Notes under the pieces: model-generated
Told to the model about the DNA's origin: nothing
Database searches by the model: none
The model's input: only the letters and a program-made list of their open reading frames with translations
In this document: positions 45,001 through 58,702 of the stretch, one piece after another
Layout of the letters: every line of letters starts with the position of its first letter
Numbering within the stretch: the stretch's first letter is position 1
From: Isoetes taiwanensis
Taxonomy: Eukaryota; Streptophyta; Lycopodiopsida; Isoetales; Isoetaceae
Assembly (NCBI GenBank): GCA_021234155.1
Contig: JAJEKV010000038.1
Span: 8,196,278-8,260,277, forward strand
Length of the DNA stretch: 64,000 nt
Direction of reading: 5' to 3'
Program-made: the position numbers and the translations under genes

Positions 45001-47730
45001 CTTATAAAGTCTAATAGAATGCGTTTCTAATTGAGAAATGGTTAAAATGAGTCCGAATGTATTTGCTAATGGTCCTGAATGTCTATGAACTGGCACCCTG
45101 AAATGAAAATATCAAGGGGAGGTCAATACTTATGTGTGCCAAATAAGCATGGCAATAGATAAATATTTGAAGTTGAAAACATATGTTCTATATCGAATCT
45201 CAGACCCGTGATCGTATGAACTGAGAGCCGTACAGTCAGTATGATTTTATATAGCTCATGGTTGGGCTATCCAATAAATTGGCAAAAAAAGAGGAGCTAA
45301 TGTTGTTATAATTTCTGGTCTATATATATACAGTAAACCGATCAATACATCTTGAATAGTTGAATGTAGAACCATTGAAAGAGCGCTTTGAAACTTGAGT
45401 GCTTTTCTAATTTATGTGCTAAGTGTCTTGCTAGCTTTCAAACGGAATGGAGCATTCCCAATTTTATCTCAAACTGATAAACATATAAGAGATACAAAAT
45501 TATGATAAGAACATTGCTGCAAATCAACCGCTTTGTTTTGGAGTAGAGCGACAAAAAAAATGAAGAGCCTACTACTCTTATTTTCAAAGATATTGTTTTG
45601 AAATTGCAATAATTTTAGATGAATAAGAAAGTTTTAGATGATCAAGAATAACCAACATCTTGCAAAAAAACACTATTTAAAAAAGGAACTTTCCGCCCAA
45701 CCTTACTCCATGTTTGCTTGCTTGACGATTTGCGCTCGCCTGTGATAGGTTATGCTTGAACCGCAATAAAACATGTGTCATGACGAGGGTTGCCCTCCAT
45801 GGCCTAGAATACTTGATACCATGACTTTATGGAATTTGGTCTGAAGGAAATCTTTTGGTGCTCTCTAGATGAAGAAGTATTGCAAACTCATTTGGAACTC
45901 AACGCTTGGAACACGAAAGCCTCTAAAAAGCTTTATCAAATTGTGTCTCAGCCCCATTTTAAGAGCAACTTTTCAGCTTCTTCTAACGCTCCTAAATTTA
46001 CAAAGTCCATCAATCAAAAATGTTGTAAATAACTACAAGAGGAAGTGATATGCCTCATCTACTTTACCTTCTTTACAAAGGTATTCCACCAAAATTCCTA
46101 CAATATAGCAATTTGAGAACAAACTCGTGACACCAAATATTTTCTCAGAATATTATGTACAATCCTCATACAAAGATCCCGGAGACAATATAACAAGAAG
46201 ACGACATATACATCTGCTACATTATGTGATGACCCCTTTGTTTCTTCCTCACCATTTGCAAAATCCTAATGTTCTTTTGCATCAAAAATATACCCAAGTA
46301 GTTTAGTCACAAGCCTCTGCCTTAGAAGCGTACTCCCTGATGTCAAAAACATCACAAAATTCCCTTCCATAATATTTGCAACAAGGTTTTCCTACTACAT
46401 CATCGCTTTTACCTAAACAAGCCGCAAGAGAATCTGTGAATAACTAGGTATATTCCAACATGCCCATTTAGTTGTATAGGGTTTGCTCTCCCTAGGGCAA
46501 CCTAAAACGCCTCAATTATCAAGAATTTCTATAAGTGCATGTAAGTTTTAGGTCAGTATAAAAGGAAAATAATGTTAAATTTGTCATGTTGTAGTTAAAA
46601 ATTATGGATAGAAGATCGCATTTGGTTTAGTGCGTTTCTAGATTCTCTTGTATATTTTGCTTCTCTTGCATACTTTGCATGGATTGACTTAAAGCTCAGA
46701 TAGAATGCAAGTTTATACTAATATGCCATAAAAATAAAACACTCTGCCAAATTCATATGAATCAATCTAAAATTCGATGCAAGATTTGGTGAAAGTTTGC
46801 TAGGATTCTCTTGCAAATTTTGCTCAAATTTTGCTTGTATCTATTGCACGCTTGTATGTTTACATGGATTGACCTAAGAGAGGAATTCTAAACAAAATAG
46901 GCATCCTTCTTGCAAGTTCAATATAAATATAAGCATTTTAATCAGTTGTTATAAATAGCAAATTTAGATACATGATTTATATATTGTTCAAACCGTGGAC
47001 ATCATACTATAACTTTGATATTGTTTCAAATGAGTGTTTAGAAGCAGTGAGATCATTCTTGAAACCAGCCAAGTTTTAATCGCCATTCACACCATCTAGT
47101 TCTTACTACACTTGCATTTACAAAATGACTTCCACCTCTCCCCGAGTAATATCTTTCCTTCCATCCAAAGTTCCTCCAACTTGACCTAATTATATAAGCA
47201 TGTTAGAGCATGGATGTAAAAGATAAGAAAAACTTTATCACATCTACTTATACTTTGTCTTCTACTCATTTTATCTAAATAAAAGGTCTCCCTTTTCACG
47301 GCTAAATCAGCTTTTAATTTGATTTAATCTCCTCCGCCATGCATGCCACCTCTAATTACGTACACAAAAAACAAAAGAACAACAAAAGGAACATCTACAT
47401 AATTTGCCAAGCATTGGGCCAACAATGTCTTTCTTGCATACAATAGAAGTCATATTTTAGTACAACATTATACGGATCAATAAAAAGTCAGGAAAAGATA
47501 TTTGCAATGATATATTCGGCACAGATACCAGATCCAATTGGACCAGGAAGAAGTGACATTACTTTTATCAAATCTACTTCCTCATTCGCCAAGACCAAGG
47601 TTTCTGAATTGTCTAGTAATCTATAACATCATATCTTTAAATCAAAGATATGTGGGTGAAACAGCTTCTATAGAAAAGCAGGATAATCCACAAATGCTTA
47701 AACCTATGATCCTGAAAGCATACCTGTCAG
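42050..47730. other. AT-rich DNA, no gene recognised
   Basis: Frames are short and unconvincing. A minus-strand frame at 44286-44525 ends in a hydrophobic GLLCYLLSSLTVLIL stretch but has no family match or splice support. Around 46650-46910 two diverged copies of a CTCTTGCA--TTTTGC ... CATGGATTGAC(T/C)TA block are present. The region could be introns of the gene suggested by the exon at 41661. Confidence 0.4.
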
Positions 47731-47733
47731 CAG

Positions 47734-48200
47734 CTATTGAGCGAGGTGTTTCGATTCAACAAACTTTAAACTAAGGTTGGTAATAGAGCTATCATTTTGT
47801 TGGTATACTGAAGGAGGCATGTAACAAGTCACTATAACATGGTCTTGTTCCAATCGTAAAGGTGCATCAGAAATCTTTACAGCCATGAACTGTATGTTTT
47901 CTTCATCCATAAAAATAACATCTATTTTATTCCTTAATCTAGAATTGAAGATGCAAGCAATACCTCCATGGGGATGACCACGAGAAGGTTTATGATGCCA
48001 AATAGAGTGTATCTCATGGTTCTGCAATGGTGACAGCCTTGCAAATTTATGCTTCCAGGTTTCAAGCAGGAAAACAATATCTAACTATTCAGTCTCTAAG
48101 AAATTAGGGCTATCATACATGCCTTTTGGACCCTTAACATTTCAACATGCAATAGAGATTGGGGCAGTTTTGTCTCCCTGGAATGGACCACAAGAAAACA
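47734..48200 (-). pseudogene. LINE endonuclease N-terminal fragment
   Basis: On the minus strand a broken frame starts with CWNVKGPKG near 48150, continues through an LDIVFLLETWK stretch near 48080, and then the 97-codon frame 47734-48027 with HGGIACIFN and NIQFMAVKISD. These match the start, the E-T-W metal-binding motif and the G-G-(I/V)-A strand of LINE AP endonucleases. No reverse transcriptase follows to the left, so this is an isolated fragment, on a different strand and in a better-preserved state than LINE-a. Confidence 0.8.
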
Positions 48201-48209
48201 TTATGATAC

Positions 48210-51200
48210 ATTGCTATGTAACAATATGAATATTGAGATATTGAAGCAAACATAACCTGTTTTGAGGATCTAAAATAAACATCCGTTTCACGCCTTCCTT
48301 GCCTAACATCAAATTTTATTTATATATACGCTTGAGCCCTCCGACAAAGAGTCTTTATGTTACTTGGCTCCTTCTAATATCCGTGATCAGCAAATCTCTT
48401 AGTTTCCATTCTCTCTCATAATACCAACTATACACCTTTATTCCATGGCTAATGCTTACCTCTTGAACACATACTGATTGCTTCCCTATAACTGCTTAAC
48501 TTGACTCTATTGTGCTGCATTATTTTGAAATGCGTGCTATCTCTTCAGCTCTCTCGATTTCTCTCTCTTCTTCAAAGAATTTGCTATCAAATTCAATGTA
48601 CCGGACCGCCTCAAGTAGTTTTTACTGGAATTGGTTGTCCCAAGTCAAATAATATAATTGGCATTTCTTCCAAATTTTCAAATCCGAGGCAATGGAGCAT
48701 AATGATAAGGATAAACCTCGCAGAAAGGTCAAATATGTTAGCTTCGTATAGCTAAAATGTACCGTGATTCGCTTTTCTCCCTATCAATTTAACTCCGGTT
48801 TGACTCAGGTACCCTCAAATATATAAAAAAATAAAGCATGTAACACTTCAAAAATCTTACCATTGCCATCAGCATACACCTTGATAATAGTAACGCAATA
48901 TGCAGCACAAGCCTTCTGTATATTTATGGGCCTGTTTTAAGCAAGCTTAAAAATAATGCTCAAATACGCAAGCTAAAGAAGAAAAGTGAACAATCAACAC
49001 TTACATTGGAGCAATTGTAGAATAGTTGCTACATCAAGCTCTTTGAAACGACTTGAAAGATTCCCCAACAAATCATAAATTAAATCACTGTATCATAGAT
49101 TGAATATCAGCATGTCCAGAAGCTTTTGACCTTTATTTAAATTCAGAGCTCATTTTCTTACAGTCCAAGGAATAAATGAATTACTAGAAATGTCATACGC
49201 TATTTGAGAGCGAAATATTAGAGTTGAAACTCACAAAAGCAAATACCTTGTGATGAGGTTGAAGGTGAAAAGAGAAGATATAAGTAATGCCAAGTTTCTA
49301 ACTGCCAAGTTATCCTCCTTTTTATATTTTTCCTGTAGGAGAAAAAAAATCAGCATGAGATTCGGAAAGCACATATTAAGCACTTATGCCACCATAAAAA
49401 TTGTGAGTGTGCAGTTCACACTGGAGATGCAAAGGCTCATGGGATGTTCATCTATGTAATGTCAACTTCATGCCTGGTAGTACATACATTGAAAAATACT
49501 ATATAGATGAAGTCAGCATCACTTATACTTGCTATACTATTACTGACCTTGGGAAATTCAACAATGTGGAAAAATGTTATGTAGAAACCTCAAACAAGAC
49601 GCAAGTCTATGATATATCTTTTTCCAAACTCTCAAATTCTGCAGTTTATATAACCTAGATTCTTTAACTTATGCCTGCAAATTTTCCATACTTCAACATG
49701 AATACCAATCAGTCCTCTATTCCTGTATTAGATAGTTCTAGATAATTGTTGTAACTTATTCCAGCTTTGTTGGTTTGGCGGATTGACAGATGACAGGTAG
49801 ATAGACAAGGTTGATTAGCCTTCCAATCGAGGCAGCGGAAGATAGAACATGTACCTAAGCTGATATTTACAGTATCACCAGTCGCTCACCAAAGACATTA
49901 ATGAAAATCAGAGGATTGTTCTTCGAAAGTGTAAATTGAAATATCATGAATGTCTGCTATATAGTTTATCATCTTATCATCCTTCTACACATTTCTTCTT
50001 CTTCAGCAGCAGAGGCAGTGAGGAAGGGCAGTATTATAATGAATAAGGACGAAGGAAAAAATCAAACACATAGCTTTATATGTAATTGGTTATGCAGCTT
50101 AGAATACATATAGTTTATACGTAATTTGTTATGTAGTTTAGAATGTATTCTGACTAGTAATGATGTTATAGAGAAGTCACTTGGAAAGCGAAGAGATGTA
50201 TTTACGTACCTGCGTGAAGCTGGCCTCGCATCATAGTATGATGTCCGTTGCCAAATTCGTGAAGAAGAAGCCTACAATAAAGATTAGACAAATGTAACTG
50301 CATGCTGCTTCAATAAGAGATGAAAGCAATATGGCAGGAGACAAAATCATACAGCAAAAACGCCACGGTGCAGAAGAGGTGCCAAAGATAACGTGCTGCC
50401 AAGTTCACAAGTTGAACCAAGTATCTGCTAATTACACAATAGCATTCAAAATAAATTATATCTATCCGTCCATCAACAAGCACGTTGTCTAGTAACTAAG
50501 GAAATGAGTGTACGCCATTTCCAAAATAAAAATCAGAAGAATTCCCTTTTCAATCGCATGGAAGCCCCGATGGCTTAGAGCATTTGTGAAGTCCCATTTC
50601 AAAATATGGCAACTAAAGAAGAGGCTCCAAAGAGAAATTTCGATTTCTTCACATGGCAACCACGCTTTCAAGAGGCATTCCAAGGCAAGAGCGAAACATC
50701 TCAGATTTGCAAGCTGACTTCCATTCCATTAAATCGGCATCAGATCTAGTTGGCGGTAATCAGCCGCTATCCAAATTCCACACCGCCGGGCTTCAGAACA
50801 CTCGCGACCGTGCATTTACCTTCAATGTTGTGTTTTTAGTAATACCAAAGAGATATCCTAGGATATTCTAGAATATACCTAGGATATGCCAAAAGCTCCA
50901 CATAAGCAAGGGTTTGCTCTAGCAAACTCCAAAAAGCCTCCAAGAGTGAAGCATTTACGTGATTTATCCAAGATAAGAAACATCCAGCCAGTTAAGAACG
51001 TATATATCCCCTGCTATTAATTTAGCACTAATTTTCCAGCAAGTTAGGAACAAACCTTTAGCATAAATTTTACAGCCTAAAAGATTGCGAAGATGGAAAT
51101 CACCTTCATGCTTCCAAGATATCGATTTTATATAGGTTCCCGCTAGCCTTGTAACCTCCCTCCTCACAAAATTTCGCTCTTGAGAACCCGCGCTGCCAAT

Positions 51201-51500
51201 GCACGCTCATATGGAATTCCTTCAACATTGTAATTTGCACCCATATGCACGTAAGGCAAAGATCTAGGATTTTTTTGTTAATTTGTTGCGATCTTATTCT
51301 TCAAAACTCCCATAATGTCAACGCCCTCATCTCCACTTTAATTCTAGAATCATTGTTTGGTATAAATCTACGAGCTTATAATATTCAGCATGTTTATGGG
51401 CATCATTGTAACCAAGCAAGTTCCAATCCTTGTGATGCAAACTAAATTTAGTAAATTTCTTATCAACAAAGATGTGACCACATAGTTGTGCCAAAGGTTT
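48210..51500. other. AT-rich DNA, no gene recognised
   Basis: No domain or RNA gene was recognised and frames stay below 85 codons. A short GC-richer part at 50550-50800 shows no known motif. Confidence 0.4.
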
Positions 51501-51504
51501 GTGA

Positions 51505-51585
51505 TAGCTTACAATTTATCTTCATCCAATATGCCATGTACTCTATACCATTCAATGGTCCGATAAAAAATGGGCTAGCACATAT
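51505..51585 (+). repeat. ~80-bp repeat shared with 60626-60700
   Basis: AATTTATCTTCATCCAATAT, GCCATGTA, ACCATTCAATGGTCCGAT and AAATGGGCTAGCA appear in the same order in both places. The second lies just outside the right end of X copy 2. Confidence 0.8.
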
Positions 51586-51589
51586 GCAA

Positions 51590-52665
51590 CCTTCTCGCTT
51601 GAACTCGCATTGAACCTTCTCAATTGCTAAGTAATTCATCCGTAATTATGGATACACAATTGACATTGCTGTTTCTAGTAGCTCATCATTTGGAAAAACG
51701 CCATTTTAACTGCTCTTTTGTATCTCCTCGTATGATAGCTTCCAAAATTAGGATCTCGGACACCATTCTACATGGAAGACGCTTCTCTTCTAGGTTTAGT
51801 CATATACACTGCTGATAATAGCAACATTAAGCATGGTAATAACTAAAATCGAATAGCAATTTACCACTTTTAATACAAAGTATGTCATCAGAATTGTATG
51901 CCTAAAATTGGTAATTTTTTCCCTTTCTATTTGAGGCACTTGTGCGTTTTAAAATCTTATTTTAAGTATAATGCTATACCTCAAGTACATATGTATAACA
52001 ATCCAAAGCTGGCGCAAACCAACAACTTCTTTCGAATCAGAATATTTAGAAATGTATAAAGTTCCTAGAGTGTGCCAACTTTGATAATAATATGCCTTAT
52101 TTCTCTCAACATTGGTAACAACCGAAGATGTGGCAATTAGTACCACAATAGCACCATGAAATATAAAGCAAATGGAAGGGCAATCCACTAACTCAAGCAC
52201 GTCAATAAAGTCTCGACAGCCACCGCTTCCTCGAAAGCAATCAGAAGTACCTTTCTCTCCTCTTTATTTGTAGATGCTAACTTGTCTACCAAAGCAATAA
52301 GAGCTTCATAGTCATGAAAAGCCGCTCGAAAAACTTAATGAAATTCACCTTGTTGCCACATCGCTTCACCTGACACCACATATTGCAAGCTTGCTGTGCT
52401 GATGCCGCTTAAGATTGATCTCATTGCCTAATGTGGAAAGGTAGCAACTTACGTAAAACAAATATGTTTGGCCACATGTTGGGGAAGATCAAGGTCGCCA
52501 TGAAACTTCCCACTTGCTAGGTTTCCAAGACGCGAGACCACTGTGGGAAATGCCTCGTAGATCGGTCCCGTGTAGCATATAGCAGTCCTTATCGCCGTGA
52601 GACTCTCGTGACAGCATATGTAACCATAAATTCACATATGCAAAGCACTTGGAATTAATTGTAAT
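51590..52665. other. No gene recognised
   Basis: Mixed AT-rich sequence with no long frame and no repeat partner detected in this window. Confidence 0.4.
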
Positions 52666-52669
52666 ACAT

Positions 52670-53125
52670 GGTGATTGGATTGAGCCTCAACAATCAAAAG
52701 TTTATACCATCAATCAGAGTTGTATATGATTAACCAATTGTATATATGATATAAACCAATTGGGTTTCAAACGAGGTGATTAGGATTCCGAGTGTCACCA
52801 ATCATAAATTTTATCATTAATCGAGTAGTAGATGATATAAACCAAAGTTGTAAACACATGTGGAATAGCATTTGTTGTTTAAAAAGTTCTAAACAATGGT
52901 TCTGTAAGTCTATGCTATGTGTCTTGCCCCTTTGGTTTTTCTTCTTAATGGCTGATTCCATTAACTTAAGAATATTATAAGGAACTTGCCATGTTAATAT
53001 GACCTTGATCTATGCAATTTAGATTGAGGTTCTTTGCTCAGAGGGCTACCCCTTCGAGATAGACTTCTAGATTTCAAAACACATGGTAATACGATTTTAG
53101 GTAGTTGAATGCGCCCACCATTGTG
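52670..53125. repeat. Third, partial copy of X segment B
   Basis: Matches 27035-27400 and 58100-58400 in the same orientation, with ATCAGAGTTGTATATGAT, CCAATTGGGTTTCAAAC, CCAATCATAAATTTTAT, AAAGTTGTAAACA and GATTTTAGGTAGTTG. It keeps ~90 bases (52900-52990) that are present in copy 1 but deleted in copy 2. Confidence 0.85.
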
Positions 53126-53129
53126 TGTT

Positions 53130-54640
53130 GCAAATGATGAGTTAAAACACTAGAAATCCTAGCACTTTGATGCAGAATTTGTAATTATTTCTTTCAATAC
53201 CTTTTCTTTATTATGCTCATAAAATATTGATTGAAAATGAGGTAAAATTCCATAATATTAGCTGAAATGTGGAAGAAACCTAAAAATTTGCTAGACATCT
53301 TCCCTCAAAGACAACCAACGCTTTTATTATTATTTATCAATGAGAATACCTTTTCGGCCCATTTCTCTCGGGATTTTGCATCAAGATCTAATGCAAGTAA
53401 ATTGTATGAATTATCTTTGTATTGCTTTCTTTTGCGTTGTGCTTCTCCCCACTGATCTTCAAAGAGACAAACATATTCCCCGAGAGGAATATTAACTTGT
53501 TCATTGTAGCTCAGATTCTAATGAGAATCCTTAGCTATGAGCGAAGAGACTTGGCAAATGCAAAAAAGTAAAACTGCAAATTATGGAACTTCATTATGTA
53601 CAAAATAAAAGCCGAAGTACTCCTTTTATGATACAAAATTTTGAACGAAATTGATTTGCTAAAGTGGGACTAACTAAAGCTTCAATTAAATTGAAGTTGA
53701 CTTGAGGCAATTGTTTACCTATAATTTAATTGCATTATCGTAAGATTAGCTTATGCCCAACGGCTTATAAGTGGTCTATCAGAGTATCTCATAACAATTA
53801 AGAGTACTTAGTTAAGAGCAATTTAAGATCGTAGCTTACAAAGTACTTACTAAGATATTCCTGACCATGGAAGTCCATTTTAATCTCTATTATCTCTCGT
53901 TGGTTTGGTTCGCTCATAAAAATGCGTTTTTACATATCAATATTAGCCTGAAAAGCATAAAAGGTTTCAAAAAAATCCAATGAAGCAAAAGGGTTTCATA
54001 TAGTTGGTTGCATAATCTATAAGAATTAAAGTACTGAGCCATAAAAGAATTTGGAAGCATGAAATTTAAAGTTACATTCCATGAAAGTAAGAAGAGCCAA
54101 AAATACTTTCGAGACCATACTTGAGGCAAATTAAGTTGCCGTGACAAGCTTCTCAACTTTCATTCGCCTATTAAGGAGCCGCGAAACCATAAGCATGCCT
54201 TCTAGAATGCAGAATCGCGAATTTATAGAAGCACACCACTACACTGAGACCATTTTAACATTATACCATACTCAAATCTTCATAACCTTTATTGTAGAAG
54301 GAATTGCCATTTACAAAGATTATGGTTTGAAGAAACTTGAACATACTCTCATTCAGAAGGAGGAAATATGCTTAAACAAAGAGCAATCTCAACTAGGCAA
54401 GGCTGAGTTCTATACCGCTTAATGCTTCGCATACTTTTAAAGAATATCTTTCGTAGAATATCTTGGCGCTTGAGAGTTATGTGAGTTATTTGCCAATGGA
54501 TTTCTCATTTTATTCTATTTGTTATTAACTGTACCTTCAACCACATCGCGGGTGGCTTAGTCTTATATCTTCAACTAGTAAATTTCCCACCTTCCGTGGG
54601 CAATCCATATGGTTCCATGGCAATAATTTTGTATTTGCTT
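53130..54640. other. AT-rich DNA left of X copy 2
   Basis: No gene was recognised. Short matches to the area left of X copy 1 occur at 54180-54235 (GCCTTCTAGAATGCAGAATC) and 54283-54305 (CATAACCTTTATTGTAGAAG), suggesting the true left end of X lies here. Confidence 0.4.
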
Positions 54641-54646
54641 ATGTTC

Positions 54647-54896
54647 ATCATATGATGTTCGCATTGTTATGTTGAAATACTATGAGAACATTGTAGTTAT
54701 TGAAATTTGATTGCCTTCAATAAAATAATAGTTCTCATTGTGCCTATTAAGGTGATTATCTAACACTTACTATCATATGTGATGTTCGCATTGTTATAAG
54801 AAATAAATATGAAAACATTGTAGCCATTGAAACTTGATTGCCTCTCAATAAAAATAGTTTTGTTGTGCTTACTAAGGTGATTATCTAACACTTGTT
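54647..54896 (+). repeat. Two ~125-bp tandem units
   Basis: Both units contain ATGTTCGCATTGTTAT, GAAAT--TATGA-AACATTGTAG, TTGAAA-TTGATTGCCT, CAATAAAA and AAGGTGATTATCTAACACTT in this order. They are head to tail. No counterpart was seen next to X copy 1. Confidence 0.85.
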
Positions 54897-57859
54897 TATC
54901 AGATTCCAAATATGACATGTGCGCTTAGATATAATGAATTGTTGCATTTATTTAGCTGTGTTGTTGTCCTATTCATTTGGCATTCAATGTTGTACAATGT
55001 TGTTTTATGCCCCTCACTTGCGCCGCCTGATTGGGTCGTGGCTTTGTTTTCTGTGAGATTGACTAGCCACCGCTTACCGCCTATGTGTATCTCGGTGTTT
55101 TGGCCGCTCTTATGTGCTAGCCTCAGATCTCAGGCGGGCTTGGTTGGTGTGGCTGATTTGAAGCGGCGCGTTGTGATCTTTTTCTGTGGATTCAAGAAAT
55201 TTCGCAAATTCTCCATTCCTCGACTCGTGTACACAAGCTATTTCAAAGCTTTCGTGTTCCCGGATTAGTAGATGGAAGTTCGCCATATTTGGCTAGACTT
55301 CTTGGGTGTTGTAGATGGTGATGGTCGGGTTTGTAAAGCAAAGAGAGCTGTAGTTTTTCTCGTGAGTTTGTTGTGGAGTGTCGAGGTATCAGCTGCCTCT
55401 TTAGTGGCGCTCTCCTTGCTCCTCACTTGATTTTAACATTACCTTCTTTTTAGTATATTGATGACAATTTCTTCAAAAACAAAATGTTGTACAATGTGTT
55501 TCAAGTGTCAAAGAACACGCCTTATGGGCATTATGTAGATGCATATGTGTCCATAGTCTTGGGTTTTATGAAAAGTTGTGCACCTATTGAATGGTCTCTC
55601 ATGTAATTTATCGTAAAAATCATCAAGGTAATAATCATGTTCGTGATTGCGCCTCTGAAGATATACTACAAAACATATATCACCATGTAATTATAGCAAC
55701 TTGGCAAATGCAATCCACATCCGAGCACTTGCAAGACATCCATGCAATGTGAATATTTCATGTCGATGATGCAATTTCAACCTCGTAGGATTTGATGGCA
55801 ATGTTGCTTTCCTTAACATACAAACATCTTATCAGACTCTTGATTTGTATGCCACTTATTACAAAATGAAGTTACAAAAGAAAAAGTGAGAGTGTGATCA
55901 TAAAGCGTGATCACAAATGCAACATCTGCTATTTATGCAATGTGGTTGTCCACACATTATGCTTCCACTCCAAAGTACTACACCTGCTTGACCTTCTATG
56001 TGTATAGCACATGCACATCAGTTTTTGTACATCGACATGACAATAAAAGGAACCAAAAATTGCAAACTCTATTACTACCACATTGCTTTTAAATGGTCAG
56101 CCTTTAGAATAGATAACAGCAAATCTAAGACAAAAATCTCACTTTACACTTTTTGTAGGATAGCTGTAAAATTGTAACCATGATTAGTGAACTACCATAA
56201 AAACAAAATTGTAGCCTTGGTCAAACTCTCAATGCTTCAAAACTACTGACTTGTTGGGATATATTGTTAACGACGGGTAATTTACGTCAAAGAAGAAAAT
56301 GTAGTAAAGTAAGATGGGCTTGCTCTTCGCCGACATACCGGCATTACCTCTTTCACCTTATCATATAAGGCTTATATCAAGATCCAACGCTTTAGGAAAG
56401 GAAGAAGGTGTAAATATGTGGGCTTCTAGAGAGAAATTCAACTGGCCATATCATAACCATTTATGAAAATGCCATCTTTGGTCATCAACATTGATTTAAG
56501 TCGCGTATCTAAAGATCTATATATCAACATATATTCTACTATTTCGAAATCCAAAGCTCTAGTCTTAAAACCACGCCAGCAAATTCTGTGCTCACAAATA
56601 CCTTGGAATGATGCAAAAGAAAGAGAAATCGAGATGAGTTCAAAAAAGAAATCCTTACCATTCTTTTTTTATCCGGCTAGGTATTGGAAAAAGTTGTGAT
56701 ATGATGTGCCCGCCGACTCACATATTATCTCAGAGACAAACCCCAAAAATAAGGCCATCGATGGAGGTCCGTGCCATGTGCCTACATTCTCACCCCGGTC
56801 TTTAAAAAGCTCTCAAGTGTTCAAGGAGTGGATCCAAGCAATGTAATGCATAATTGTAGTATCACTTCGGCCAAAACATAATCGCTTAAACCTTAATCTA
56901 AATGCTTCTCCGCATTTACAAAGAGCTCTAGAGAGTAATGTGGAAGCGCCCATTTCAGCTTTGTCTAGGTTTTGACACATTGTTTGTACATCATAGAGAA
57001 TGTCCAGATACGTTGGTTCCCTTTTCTCTAGAAAGAACGCGCCAAGATGTAGCCGCCTCAACTCTCTTCGCAGGGTATAATATCGATACTTATCCCAGAA
57101 AAATAATTTTACTATGCCTTGCTGTGTGGTTCGTGAGATTTGTTGTACCTCCGTGATTCAAGCATGCTCAAAATTTGATTATTCATTCAGAGTGTGATCT
57201 CTGATATATCTCAATATTTGGTTCTACTATAATCATGAGATGCATCATGCATTTTTACATTCCTTTAAATCCATTGATACAACTCTCGCTCATGGCATTT
57301 GCCAAATTTACATTGCTAACCATAGGTGAAACTTAAGCAAAACATACAACAAATGTGAATTAAGAAACTTGCTTCGAAGCACTAATCCTCCTCGCACAAT
57401 ACCCCATTCAAGGTCAAATTATGCATGGTGATCTCCGAGGCTATATTTGAACAAAGCAAAAATCACAACATTTCTTTGCAAAACCTTCATGCCCATATGG
57501 CCGATCTATGTCCGTGATTCTACACCTAGTTTCTACATCTCCTCAAGCATACTAAAACCGAAAGATAACTGAATACTTTTGTTGCAAAGTCTGTGATAGA
57601 AATAAAAATCTATGCAATGTTAAAGAACATATCTAATGTTTAACCAATGCTAGTAGCAAAGCCATCGCGGTAGTTATAATTTTAGGAATGGTTTAAGGAT
57701 AATTCAAAATGGTTTTAAGGACAATCTATTAAAGGGAATGGTCCATTGTAGTCCAATTGGCCTATGGGGCTCAAACGAGAGAGCAACAAGCGATATCACG
57801 TAATTAAAAACCCTCGCTTCAAAGGTTTTTCTCGAAAGTGAAAAACTCTAATAGTAATA

Positions 57860-58015
57860 AGTATGCTGGTAGACTATACAAATGTGATAGAACAATTCAA
57901 TACCGCTTCTTTGGAGGATGAGTCGATCCATGCAACTATAACCTCATGAGTAATGGTGCTCAAATACCGGCATAAGTTCTGAGTCAGAGTTGTTTTACTC
58001 GCAATGAGAAAAACT
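57860..58015 (+). repeat. LINE-a 3'-end fragment in X copy 2
   Basis: AGACTATACAAATGTGATAG to GAGAAAAACTTGTTA matches the LINE-a 3' end at 26790-26940. It shows that either X took up a 5'-truncated LINE before it duplicated, or copy 2 later lost the LINE body. Confidence 0.7.
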
Positions 58016-58702
58016 TGTTAATAATCGAACCAGGTGACTGTTCCATGCGTTTGTGAACCCATATTTTGTAATAACATATATCTAATGCTCGGAGGTTCAC
58101 ACCGCATAATATCATCAATCGTAGTTGTATATGATATAAACCAATGCATACGCAGATAAAACCAATTGGGTTTCAAATGGTGATTAGGATCGTGGTGTCA
58201 CCAATCATAAATTTTATTATAGTAGATGATACAAACCAAAGTTAAACACATGTGGGATAGTATTTGCTGTCTTAAAAGTTCTAACAATGGTTCCCCAGGC
58301 AACTCTATGCAATTTGGGTTGAGGTTTTGCTTGTAAGGCTACTCGGGGATAGACACATAGATTTTACATGGTGATTAGATTTTAGGTAGCTGGAAATGCG
58401 CTCACCAATTCAACGCACTCCAGACCGAGAAGTAACCAAAGAATATGTGGCATGAGCAAGGGGCTCGGGGTGTTGTCAATCCACGGAGAATCATGTAGCT
58501 ATGGCCGGATTCACTACTAATGCATTTCGACGACTTTTGTTTTCCTTGTGGATTTCAAGATAGAGGTAGAAAAATAGGCCTTTTAGGGGTGATTAAGTTT
58601 GCACAATACGCTTCTCAGACAAGTGAGGGCATCCTCGCAATGGTTCTACTCATGCTTATTGTAGCTTAGATTCAAATCATATCTTGTCCACTTTGGAGGT
58701 GC

